Below are positions 1 through 6,233 of a DNA stretch of 6,465 bases, in pieces. This DNA comes from Pseudomonadota bacterium (lineage in GTDB: Bacteria; Bdellovibrionota; UBA1018; CAIMNF01). Both the position numbers and the translations under genes were made by a program. A model generated the notes under the pieces. That model did no database searches. It was not told where the DNA came from and saw only the letters and a program-made list of their open reading frames with translations. Positions within the stretch are counted from its first letter, which is position 1; each line of letters opens with the position of its first letter. The stretch lies in NCBI GenBank assembly GCA_027482725.1, contig JAIXVT010000129.1:1-6465 (forward strand), in the 5' to 3' direction.

Positions 1-260
1 GCATGGTGTCGTCGGATATTTCCACGCTGTGGGTGTGTGCCCGCAGTCGCCTGCTGATCAGCGCGCGCCTGCAACCACTGCACTCGGTGGACAAACTGCG
101 CTCGTCGGTGAAGGCCGGTGAAAGCTTTCGCTCGCCGCTGGCGTTGCTGGTGCACTTGCTGCGCGACCAGGGTGAGGTGCTGACGCAGATCGTGCGCAAG
201 ACCAGCATCAGCGTCGACCATATCGAAGACCAGTTACTGTCTTCACGCCTGTCCACTAAC
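1..260 (+). CDS. CorA/ZntB-family metal ion transporter, internal fragment (truncated at both ends)
   Basis: The frame starting at base 3 encodes about 86 residues resembling the cytoplasmic N-terminal domain of CorA/ZntB-type divalent cation transporters, inner-membrane proteins that move Mg2+ or Zn2+. Visible matches to the Pseudomonas-type family, from memory, are TLWVCARSRLLISARLQPL (residues 8-26), SVDKLRSSVKAGE (28-40), and the helical FRSPLALLVHLLRDQGEVLTQIV and VDHIEDQLL segments. The membrane helices and the GxN signature that should follow are absent, because the frame turns into flagellin at about residue 87. The left end is cut by the window, so the ATG at base 3 is probably internal. 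The stretch is visibly richer in GC, with C/G-ending codons, than everything downstream, suggesting a different source genome. The family call is moderately sure; the fragment cannot be functional as it stands. Confidence 0.6.
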
Positions 261-482
261 CGCGCCGAACTCGGTGCGCTTCAGAACCGATTCAACTCTA
301 CTGTGAACAACTTGATGACCTACGATGAGAACTTGTCCGCTGCGCGAAGCCGAATCTACGATGTGGATCTTGCTTCCGAAACGGCCGAATTAACCAAGTC
401 GAATATCCTTTCGAATGCAGGTATTTCGGTCCTCAGTCAAGCGAACAACAACTCGATGGCGGCACTTAAGCTACTTGGGTAA
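261..482 (+). CDS. Flagellin, C-terminal fragment (5' part missing)
   Basis: About 73 codons encode the C-terminal D1/D0 helices of a flagellin, the filament subunit exported through the flagellar type III apparatus. Hallmarks are the NRFNSTVNNL helix, ENLSAARSRIYDVDLASE and the terminal helix ending in ISVLSQANNNSMAALKLLG before TAA at 480-482. It aligns without gaps to the C-terminus of the complete flagellin at 733-1566 but differs at many positions (LMTYDENLSAARSRI against IAISKENLSQARSRI), so it is a paralogue rather than a recent duplicate. The N-terminal ~200 residues are missing: the frame comes directly out of a transporter fragment at RAELG. Tandem flagellin genes are common in Bdellovibrio relatives, so this was probably an intact gene whose start lies outside this assembly. 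Confidence 0.85.
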   Translation, partial: RAELGALQNRFNSTVNNLMTYDENLSAARSRIYDVDLASETAELTKSNILSNAGISVLSQANNNSMAALKLLG

Positions 483-504
483 TCCACTCCACTGATCAGG
501 TGCT

Positions 505-534
505 GATGGGGGCCACATCACAGTGGTCCCCATC
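505..534 (+). terminator. Strong hairpin after the first flagellin, possible terminator without U-tract
   Basis: GATGGGGGCCAC (505-516) pairs with GTGGTCCCCATC (523-534) over 12 positions, one of them G-U, around a 6-nt loop. It starts 22 bp after the flagellin stop codon. No run of T follows on either strand, so it is not a textbook intrinsic terminator. It may end transcription inefficiently or protect the 3' end of the flagellin mRNA. Confidence 0.5.
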
Positions 535-669
535 AAGCCTGACACAGGGGAGCGCTCGCTAAAGCATTGAAATTATTACATAAAAATAATTGATAAAATA
601 ACTTAACTTTTTAAATGAATAATAAATAAAAAAGCTTTAATCTAAGTCTGAGGGCGCAGTAACCCAACA
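535..669 (+). promoter_or_regulatory. Intergenic AT-rich tract, probable fliC promoter region
   Basis: Between the two flagellins, bases 566-644 are almost entirely A and T, in contrast to the surrounding ~50% GC. The tract holds several promoter-like words, including TTGAAA at 567-572 and TTGATA followed by AAAT. I cannot choose one start site. I looked for a sigma-28 element (TAAA-N15-GCCGATAA), which often drives flagellin genes, and found only poor partial matches near the GCGCAGTAA that ends at about 662. No gene is visible in this stretch. The call rests on position and composition. Confidence 0.4.
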
Positions 670-689
670 CCAAATCCGAGGGGATTTGG
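670..689 (+). promoter_or_regulatory. fliC 5' leader hairpin
   Basis: CCAAATCC (670-677) and GGATTTGG (682-689) form a perfect 8-bp stem with a GAGG loop, ending 43 bases before the fliC ATG. It lies in the presumed untranslated leader, clear of the ribosome-binding site, so it would more plausibly affect mRNA stability or act as a binding site than mask the start codon. Confidence 0.5.
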
Positions 690-721
690 GGCGCAACAAA
701 CCTGGTTCGTACAGCAGAAAC

Positions 722-727
722 AGGAAG
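722..727 (+). promoter_or_regulatory. Ribosome-binding site of fliC
   Basis: AGGAAG lies 5 bases before the ATG at 733. It supports that ATG as the start, which also gives the conserved flagellin N-terminus MGLRINTN. Confidence 0.75.
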
Positions 728-732
728 TCAGT

Positions 733-1566
733 ATGGGACTTAGAATTAACACGAACATTTCTTCAATGGCCGCTCAGCGCAATATGCAGAAGACCAGCCA
801 CGAAATGGAGAAAACGTTTCAGCGTTTATCTTCCGGTAACAGGATCACCGCAGCCGGAGACGATGCCGCAGGTCTTTCGATCAGCGAAAACTTAAATGCC
901 CAGATCCGATCTTTAAAACAAGCCGAACGTAACGCCAACGACGGTGTGTCGTTAGTTCAGGTTGCCGAAGGCGGAATCGCCGAAGTCGGAAACATCTTAG
1001 TGCGCTTGCGAGAACTTTCTATCCAAGCCGCATCCGACACCATTGGTGACCGCGAACGTGGGTTCATTGACCAGGAATATCAAAGCTTACGCGCCGAAGT
1101 GGATCGTATCGCTAACGTCACCAACTTTAACGGTACTCCGCTCTTGAACGGTAGTGCGCCAAAAGACAGCTTGGAACTCCAGGTAGGTGCGCGAAACAAT
1201 GAGGCTGACCGCATCGCTTTTTCTGTTAACCAATACAACATCACCAGCGACGCCTTGGGAATTGGCGGGATTCGGGCAACCTCTATCGATGATGCTCGGG
1301 ATTCCTTAGATAAACTTGACGAAGCTATCGGACGCGTGACCGGAGCCCGTGCAGGTTTAGGAGCGATGCAAAACAAGCTTCAATCTACCGTGAACAATAT
1401 TGCGATCTCTAAAGAGAACCTATCGCAAGCCCGATCACGGATCGCGGATACCGATATCGCGGAGGAAACGACTGCGCTCACCCAAAAGCAGATCTTACAA
1501 TCTGCGGGTATCGCGGTGTTGGCCCAAGCCAACTCTTCGCCACAACAGACTCTTAAGCTTCTGTAA
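733..1566 (+). CDS. fliC: Flagellin (flagellar filament subunit), complete
   Basis: This 277-residue protein is the polymerising subunit of the flagellar filament. The N-terminal D0/D1 region (about 1-140) begins MGLRINTNISSMAAQRN and includes RLSSGNRITAAGDDAAGLSI (31-50), NANDGVSLVQVAEGG (67-81) and RLRELSIQAASD (91-102), the segment equivalent to the D1 helix seen by TLR5 in other bacteria. The C-terminal region (about 185-277) includes STVNNIAISKENLSQARSRI and a final helix ending TLKLL. Residues ~140-185 are only a short linker, so the variable D2/D3 domains are essentially absent, as in the short flagellins of Bdellovibrio and many alpha- and deltaproteobacteria. It follows another flagellin and is preceded by a good ribosome-binding site. 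Which numbered paralogue it is cannot be told from sequence alone. Confidence 0.95.
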   Translation: MGLRINTNISSMAAQRNMQKTSHEMEKTFQRLSSGNRITAAGDDAAGLSISENLNAQIRSLKQAERNANDGVSLVQVAEGGIAEVGNILVRLRELSIQAASDTIGDRERGFIDQEYQSLRAEVDRIANVTNFNGTPLLNGSAPKDSLELQVGARNNEADRIAFSVNQYNITSDALGIGGIRATSIDDARDSLDKLDEAIGRVTGARAGLGAMQNKLQSTVNNIAISKENLSQARSRIADTDIAEETTALTQKQILQSAGIAVLAQANSSPQQTLKLL

Positions 1567-1600
1567 CTCTAGAAAAGTCTGTTAAAACAGGTCCCGTTTT

Positions 1601-1629
1601 GAGGAACCTTCGGGTCGGGATGACCCCTC
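1601..1629 (+). other. Short imperfect stem-loop in the fliC 3' region
   Basis: GGGTC (1612-1616) pairs with GACCC (1622-1626) around GGGAT, and the outer GAGG (1601-1604) can pair with CCTC (1626-1629) if the inner pairing shifts by one base. It is the first of a series of stem-loops between fliC and the terminator. Support is weaker than for the next three elements. Confidence 0.3.
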
Positions 1630-1630
1630 A

Positions 1631-1662
1631 AGATCTTGAATCCTTTAGGGGATTCAAGATCT
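1631..1662 (+). other. Long perfect hairpin downstream of fliC
   Basis: AGATCTTGAATCC (1631-1643) and GGATTCAAGATCT (1650-1662) are perfect 13-bp inverted arms around the loop TTTAGG. No T-run follows on the plus strand. A stem this long in the 3' untranslated region could protect the flagellin mRNA from 3' exonucleases, act as a processing site, or be a DNA-level binding palindrome. Confidence 0.6.
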
Positions 1663-1664
1663 AA

Positions 1665-1685
1665 ACCCTAGACCATACCTAGGGT
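1665..1685 (+). other. Third hairpin downstream of fliC
   Basis: ACCCTAG (1665-1671) and CTAGGGT (1679-1685) form a perfect 7-bp stem with a 7-nt loop. It is placed between the 13-bp hairpin and the terminator, so the fliC 3' region would fold into consecutive stem-loops. Confidence 0.5.
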
Positions 1686-1702
1686 GACTGCTTGCTCAGG
1701 CG

Positions 1703-1739
1703 GGCGCACTTTGTAATCCAAAGTGCGCCTGTTTTATTT
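1703..1739 (+). terminator. Intrinsic terminator of fliC
   Basis: GGCGCACTTTG (1703-1713) and CAAAGTGCGCC (1719-1729) form a perfect 11-bp stem around TAATC, followed by the U-rich tail TGTTTTATTT (1730-1739). This is a classic Rho-independent terminator for plus-strand transcription. It sits 14 bp before the end of the convergent lolA gene, so it also keeps fliC transcription out of the lolA antisense strand. The minus-strand side of the hairpin has no T-run, so it is probably not bidirectional. Confidence 0.85.
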
Positions 1740-1752
1740 CATCTGGGGGTGT

Positions 1753-2343
1753 TTACTCTTTTGATACCTTTGTCTTCTTAGGGAATTCGTACTGAAATAA
1801 TTTGGACTCCATCACTTTTACAAACTGAAAATCCCGCAAATCCAAGCGCGTTTTATTTCCTGATTTGTGATCCAAAATAATCGCCTTTAAAGCGGGTCCA
1901 TCAAACTCCACTTCTGCACGAGCCACGTCTCCAGCCTTACCTTCAACCGGGGTGATCTCGACTCGATGGGCACCCAAGTCTTTCACCTTGCCTTCTATCC
2001 GATCAAAATCTCCCATCAAAAGTGTCTGTAAAAACTGCGTCTGCACGGACTTTGCCGACCGGACAGTACCCTGTCCCACGTCATCATCATCAAACGGTGG
2101 CGTGTAGTTCTTGAGCGTTTTTCCGTCAGAAACAAAAACGGCAACATCAGGCTTTTGGGTTTCCCATCGGTACTGATCAGGCCGCTTGATCCAAATCTGC
2201 CCTGATTCTTTTTTTTGCACCTTGGTGGCACGAATGTCGGTGGTTTGCTCAAACTTAGCGGAAATCCCCTGGTTTTTTTTACTCTCTTCTGCAAACTTTT
2301 TAAAATCAGGCGCAAGTTCTAACGCCATCGCTAAAGCAAACAT
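1753..2343 (-). CDS. lolA: LolA-like outer-membrane lipoprotein carrier protein
   Basis: This 196-residue protein has the hallmarks of LolA, the periplasmic chaperone that takes lipoproteins from LolCDE at the inner membrane to the outer membrane. These are the early F-E-Q-T (31-34), SGQIWIKRPDQYRWETQKPD (47-66), the FVSDGKTLKNYTPP strand-turn (70-83), and a C-terminal FQFVKVMESKLFQYEFP typical of the last strands of the half-barrel. An acidic FDDDDVGQ (84-91) follows the YTPP turn. The ATG at 2343 is the only plausible start: an in-frame TAA (the smc stop) lies four codons upstream and AGGAG is 8 bases before it. That leaves an odd N-terminus, MFALAMALELA, a short hydrophobic stretch with no basic residue, so export is not obvious. 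It is the second gene of an smc-lolA operon with a 12-bp gap. Confidence 0.85.
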   Translation of the reverse strand: MFALAMALELAPDFKKFAEESKKNQGISAKFEQTTDIRATKVQKKESGQIWIKRPDQYRWETQKPDVAVFVSDGKTLKNYTPPFDDDDVGQGTVRSAKSVQTQFLQTLLMGDFDRIEGKVKDLGAHRVEITPVEGKAGDVARAEVEFDGPALKAIILDHKSGNKTRLDLRDFQFVKVMESKLFQYEFPKKTKVSKE

Positions 2344-2351
2344 TGCAACCG

Positions 2352-2356
2352 CTCCT
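2352..2356 (-). promoter_or_regulatory. Ribosome-binding site of lolA overlapping the smc stop codon
   Basis: On the minus strand TAAGGAG joins the smc stop codon TAA to the AGGAG element, 8 bases before the lolA ATG. The arrangement suggests translational coupling and decides the lolA start. Confidence 0.7.
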
Positions 2357-5300
2357 TACTGCAAATGAATGGAAACCATTTTAGATACACCAGGTTCCTC
2401 CATCGTGACCCCATAAAGTGTGTCGTTCAGTTCCATTGTTTTCTTATTGTGCGTGACCAGAATAAACTGGCTCTTCACTGACATTTCCCGCACCAAAGCA
2501 TTGAATTTCCCAATATTGGCGTCATCCAAAGGCGCATCAACTTCGTCCAAAATACAAAACGGTGAGGGCTTGACCATAAAAATGCCAAAAATAAGGCTCA
2601 ATGCGGTGAGCGCTTTTTCTCCCCCAGAGAGGGAGTTCATGTTGGAAATCTTTTTACCGGGCGGTTGGGCAAGAATGTCCACGCCAGCCTCTAAAATATC
2701 AGTAGATCCTTCGGGGTACACGAGCGACAACTTGGCCTGCCCCCCCCCAAAAATAATCGGAAACAAGCGTTCGAATCGGCTGGCAATCGCATCAAAAGCT
2801 TTTGCAAATCGCTCAACAGAGGTTTTATTGATGTGTTCGATCGCATCCATCAAATGCTGAATCGACGTTTCAAGATCGGTGCGTTCCGTACGTAAATGAT
2901 CGTAACGTTTTTGAGTTTCCTCGTATTCTTCTGCGGCAAGTGGGTTGACCTCACCTAAACGACGAATACGATCTCGAAGCGACTCCACATCTTCGTGCAA
3001 CTGGCGCTCTTCTTCGGCAGACATCTCCAAGGTAACAACATCCCCTTCCATCTGCTCTTGAATGCCGACGTTGCCGGGCGCATCCAAACACCCCGAACCG
3101 TATTTTTCTTCCATATTCTGCACTAAAAACTGATGCTCAGAATTTAACTTTTCAAACTCGATATCCAAGTTGTTTTGCTCGCTGGATTTTTCCTCGATCA
3201 CGGCATGGCTTTGTTTGATACGCGCCATTTGAACCTGTATCTCTTGTTGAGAGATCTCAAGGCGGTTTTTTACCTCTGACATCGCTTCTCGGGTTTCACC
3301 CAAAGCTCGGGTCAACTCTGAAACCCGTTGAGCATGCTCATCATCCCCACCCGACAACGATGCTCGATCCTCGGCAAACTCTCCAAGCAAGCGCTCAATT
3401 TCTTCAAATCGACGCTCACGATCTGCAATATATCGCGCCTCGTTTTCAATCTCACGGTGCAGAGATTTCCGCTGTTCCCGCAACACCGATTCTTCAATTT
3501 TTAAAGCCTGGGATTTTTCTGAAGCAATACGGAGAGACTCGTCGTTTTTGGATAACTCCACCGTAAAAGAATCAAGCCAATTTTCATGGTCCAACTGCTC
3601 TCGTGCCTGAGCTTCCATTTGAGCCTGAATATCGATTTTTTCTTGAATTGCTGATCGCGATTGATCTTCGATCTGACTCCAGCGGTCATTCAGTCGTTGA
3701 AGCTTGCGGGTCGTGTCCTCGAGCATTCGTGCCAGTTGCTGGCGCTCGGCGTTAGCTTCCAAAAACTTTCGGTCTGCTTCCCGCGCCTGCGCCAAGGCCA
3801 CTTCGCGCGCATCGGCTAAAGCAGATTTTTCTTGAGCCAACTGATCGCATTCCGCCCCAGCTTTAGCGTGCAATCCCTGTAGGTCTTCGACCACGCTCCG
3901 CAGTTCTTGGATCGCGCGTTTACGCTCCAAAACTAAGGCGACTTGGTCAGACATGTTTGCGCCACCGACCATTGTACCCTCGTGGGCATCAAACCACTCC
4001 CCCATCCGAGTTACAAAACTCACTTGGTTCAGGTGGTAAAGCTTACACTCTTCAAGTGCGGGCATTTGATCGGCAACGTGCACGCGCCCGGCAACGGTAC
4101 GGATCCATTGGTGCGCTACCTGTACCATTTCTGGGGTCGCCCCAGCGGGGGACACCAAACGAATTGCCTCCGATAACGGCTGTTTTACGCTGTCTTTCGC
4201 AGGATGATCCCCCATCGGTGATCCAAAAATCTGCGCCGTCGCCACACCGGACTGAGATTCACGCAGTTGCGCAAACGCAGCTAAAAGTGCATTCGCATCG
4301 GCGCCGACAATTCGATCAAAATGAGGACCAAACACGGCTTGCACTGCACGCTCAAAACCAGAATTCACTTCAAAAAAATCAGCAAGGGCAAAAAAATCTT
4401 TCCCATTGGACTTGGCCCAAGCCAACATCGCTTTTGGTCCATTGGCCATCCCCTCGCGCGCTTGCTCCAGGGCTTCTAAAGAAGAAAGTTGCGATGACTT
4501 TTGCGTGTAATCTCGGAGCAGTTGTGCTGCTGTTTTTTGACTTGCTTCAAATCGCATGTTCAATGCGCTCAGCTCGGCCACGGCATTCTGAGCAAATTCG
4601 GATCGGGTGGCTTTTTCGGCCTCAAGCTCGGCACACTGCTCCACAAGCACAGACAAGCGTTCACGGTCGGTGGCCGTTGCCGATTCGATTTCGGAAATTT
4701 CCTGCGTCAAACGAGCGGATTCTACCTGCGCGCCTTGGACTCTTTCATCCAGTCCCGCTATCCGCGCACGCCCTCCGTTCAAACTCTGCGCGATATTCAT
4801 GACCAACCGACGTTTCGTTTCTGCCTCACGAGCCACACCATCGTAGACTTCACGCAAACGGCTCACTCCTTCAAAAGCTGCGGTCGAATCGGCTTCAACT
4901 TGGGTACAGCGCGCTTCCAAATCGGCATAAGTCCTGCGTTTTTGCTCTATCGATTCGCGGTATCCCGTAAGGTCGTCTTCGATTTGGATTTTTTCACTCT
5001 CGAGTTGCACCAGCTGACGATTCAAATCTTCTTGGCGCTGTTTGGAAATCTCTAATGCGTTTCTGTGGTGATTCAAATCCGCACTGAGTCGTTCAATCCG
5101 GACTTGCACGTCTTCGGCCGCCACCTGGTCTTGCACTTGATTCAACCGTAGGGTTTCCAACAAGGTTTCCGCCGCCGATAGCTCTGCACGTGCCTGAGCC
5201 AAATCCATTTCGATGTCGGATCGGGTCACGGCAATACGTTGCATGGCGCGCTGTAAAAACCGGTGTTTTTGTCGCCCCCACCGAGTTTCTTTTTCTAAAA

Positions 5301-6012
5301 GCTCGGTTTTATATTCTTTATATTTTTTGGCTTTTTGCGCCTGTTTTTCTAGTCCAGCCAAAGAACGTTCAATTTCCTGAATCACATCATTGAGGCGGGC
5401 CATATTGCCTTGTGCAGACTCTAATTTTTTTAAGGATTCCTTCTTGCGGGTTTTATATTTGGCAATTCCCGCAGCATCTTCAATCAACAGCCTTCGCTCC
5501 TCGGGCTTGGCGTTCACGACTTTTCCAATCTGTCCTTGCTCGATGACCGAATAGCCTTTTGCACCTGCACCGGTGTCCAAAAACAGTTCGTGGATATCTT
5601 TTAATCGGGCCGGGGCAGCATTGATAAAATACTCCCCCTCCCCACCGCGGTACACTCTGCGGGTAATAGAGATTTCTTTTTTCACCAAAACGGGTTCAAC
5701 CGCCGCACCGTCGGCACTAGCCCCAACCGGTACGACATGGGTATCCACCGTCTCTTGCTCGAGCACCAATGTGGCTTCGGCCATACCGAGTGCGGAATAC
5801 TTGCTTGAACCTTTAAAAATAATGTCGTCGGATCCCGTGGAACGAATGTGCTTGTAGGATTGTTCGCCCATCACCCAAAAAAAGGCATCAACAATATTGG
5901 ATTTTCCCGAACCGTTGGGACCGACAATGCCCGTAATGGGCTTATCAAACTGAATAACGGTTTTGTCTTTAAATGATTTAAACCCTTGAAGCTCGAGACG
6001 TTTGATCTTCAC
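2356..6012 (-). CDS. smc: Chromosome segregation protein SMC
   Basis: This 1218-residue protein is a bacterial SMC ATPase, the core of the SMC-ScpAB complex that compacts and segregates the chromosome; bacterial SMCs are usually ~1150-1200 residues. The N-terminal head holds the Walker A motif GPNGSGKS (31-38) after MKIKRLELQGFKSF. Two long coiled-coil arms rich in E, Q, A and R (about 170-520 and 690-1060) flank a hinge domain at roughly 522-686 ending EGTMVGGAN. The C-terminal head carries the signature LSGGEK (1128-1133), Walker B FCILDE (1152-1157) with its catalytic Glu, the D-loop APLDD and the H-loop THN (1187-1189). All ATPase motifs are intact. The start is GTG at 6012; an in-frame TAG three codons upstream and AGAGGGG nine bases upstream support it. 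It is cotranscribed with lolA; scpA and scpB are not in this window. Confidence 0.97.
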   Translation of the reverse strand: MKIKRLELQGFKSFKDKTVIQFDKPITGIVGPNGSGKSNIVDAFFWVMGEQSYKHIRSTGSDDIIFKGSSKYSALGMAEATLVLEQETVDTHVVPVGASADGAAVEPVLVKKEISITRRVYRGGEGEYFINAAPARLKDIHELFLDTGAGAKGYSVIEQGQIGKVVNAKPEERRLLIEDAAGIAKYKTRKKESLKKLESAQGNMARLNDVIQEIERSLAGLEKQAQKAKKYKEYKTELLEKETRWGRQKHRFLQRAMQRIAVTRSDIEMDLAQARAELSAAETLLETLRLNQVQDQVAAEDVQVRIERLSADLNHHRNALEISKQRQEDLNRQLVQLESEKIQIEDDLTGYRESIEQKRRTYADLEARCTQVEADSTAAFEGVSRLREVYDGVAREAETKRRLVMNIAQSLNGGRARIAGLDERVQGAQVESARLTQEISEIESATATDRERLSVLVEQCAELEAEKATRSEFAQNAVAELSALNMRFEASQKTAAQLLRDYTQKSSQLSSLEALEQAREGMANGPKAMLAWAKSNGKDFFALADFFEVNSGFERAVQAVFGPHFDRIVGADANALLAAFAQLRESQSGVATAQIFGSPMGDHPAKDSVKQPLSEAIRLVSPAGATPEMVQVAHQWIRTVAGRVHVADQMPALEECKLYHLNQVSFVTRMGEWFDAHEGTMVGGANMSDQVALVLERKRAIQELRSVVEDLQGLHAKAGAECDQLAQEKSALADAREVALAQAREADRKFLEANAERQQLARMLEDTTRKLQRLNDRWSQIEDQSRSAIQEKIDIQAQMEAQAREQLDHENWLDSFTVELSKNDESLRIASEKSQALKIEESVLREQRKSLHREIENEARYIADRERRFEEIERLLGEFAEDRASLSGGDDEHAQRVSELTRALGETREAMSEVKNRLEISQQEIQVQMARIKQSHAVIEEKSSEQNNLDIEFEKLNSEHQFLVQNMEEKYGSGCLDAPGNVGIQEQMEGDVVTLEMSAEEERQLHEDVESLRDRIRRLGEVNPLAAEEYEETQKRYDHLRTERTDLETSIQHLMDAIEHINKTSVERFAKAFDAIASRFERLFPIIFGGGQAKLSLVYPEGSTDILEAGVDILAQPPGKKISNMNSLSGGEKALTALSLIFGIFMVKPSPFCILDEVDAPLDDANIGKFNALVREMSVKSQFILVTHNKKTMELNDTLYGVTMEEPGVSKMVSIHLQ
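2740..2748 (-). repeat. Nine-G homopolymer tract inside smc
   Basis: Nine consecutive C on the plus strand read as GGG GGG GGG in smc, coding the conserved IFGGGQAKL glycines at residues 1089-1091. A one-base slip here would frameshift before the signature, Walker B and D-loop motifs and so inactivate the ATPase. The tract is observed; any slippage is inference. Confidence 0.8.
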
Positions 6013-6021
6013 CGACGGCTA

Positions 6022-6028
6022 CCCCTCT
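6022..6028 (-). promoter_or_regulatory. Ribosome-binding site of smc
   Basis: AGAGGGG on the minus strand lies nine bases before the GTG start at 6012. It is a moderate Shine-Dalgarno match and supports the GTG start. Confidence 0.5.
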
Positions 6029-6071
6029 ATGTTGGTTGCGGGGGCGTCGGACAGGTTATGAGAAGTGACGC

Positions 6072-6093
6072 CCTAGTCAGATTTTTTACTAGG
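6072..6093. promoter_or_regulatory. Inverted repeat over the smc promoter, candidate operator
   Basis: CCTAGT (6072-6077) and ACTAGG (6088-6093) are perfect 6-bp inverted arms separated by 10 bp, one helical turn and a half between half-site centres. They overlap the proposed -10 box of smc, a typical place for a repressor site. No regulator can be named. Confidence 0.35.
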
Positions 6094-6110
6094 AGCGTAT
6101 TGGTTGGCAA
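6083..6110 (-). promoter_or_regulatory. Candidate sigma-70 type promoter of the smc-lolA operon
   Basis: On the minus strand TTGCCA (6110-6105) and TAAAAA (6088-6083) are spaced by 16 bp, about 70 bp before the smc start. They lie just downstream of an intrinsic terminator, so a new promoter is needed here unless smc depends on read-through. The boxes are imperfect. Confidence 0.4.
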
Positions 6111-6111
6111 G

Positions 6112-6145
6112 AAATAGAAAAAGGCCCAGATTAAGTGCTGGGCCT
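6112..6145 (-). terminator. Intrinsic terminator upstream of smc
   Basis: On the minus strand AGGCCCAG and CTGGGCCT (6145-6138 and 6129-6122) form a perfect 8-bp stem around an 8-nt loop, followed directly by TTTTTCTATTT (6121-6112). This is a strong Rho-independent terminator for a transcript entering from the right. It separates that transcript from smc, or it could act as an attenuator within a long smc leader. Confidence 0.85.
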
Positions 6146-6228
6146 CCCACTTTCCAATGGCTTTCCCTCTCGGGAAAACTGTCATGCGACATCTTTTTGG
6201 GGGTTGGGGGATTGAAGATCATCGCCTT
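6112..6228 (-). ncRNA. Candidate small structured RNA with a C-rich loop
   Basis: The ~117 bases ending at the terminator fold into three consecutive stem-loops on the minus strand. Stem 1 pairs GCGA and ATCTT (6225-6222, 6219-6215) with AAGAT and TCGC (6195-6191, 6189-6186), with a small internal loop; its 19-nt loop holds CCCCC-AA-CCCCC. Stem 2 is TTTCCC-GAGA-GGGAAA (6177-6162), a perfect 6-bp stem capped by a GNRA tetraloop, which is GNRA only when read on this strand. Stem 3 is the intrinsic terminator. A promoter-like GCCGATAA lies just upstream, so a transcript would begin almost exactly at stem 1. The overlapping minus-strand reading frame at 6261-6073 runs through the terminator and matches nothing I know. 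I do not recognise the RNA family. It could instead be the 3' untranslated region of a gene further right, or a cis-acting smc leader. Confidence 0.45.
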
Positions 6229-6233
6229 GGTAT

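Noticed and set aside
3957..4802. 281-codon plus-strand open frame opposite the smc hinge
   Set aside because: It lies wholly antisense to well-conserved smc codons, is rich in H, Q, P and R, and shows no family features; it is a shadow frame.
4501..5055. 184-codon plus-strand open frame opposite smc
   Set aside because: Antisense to the SMC coiled coil, with no recognisable domain and no convincing ribosome-binding site.
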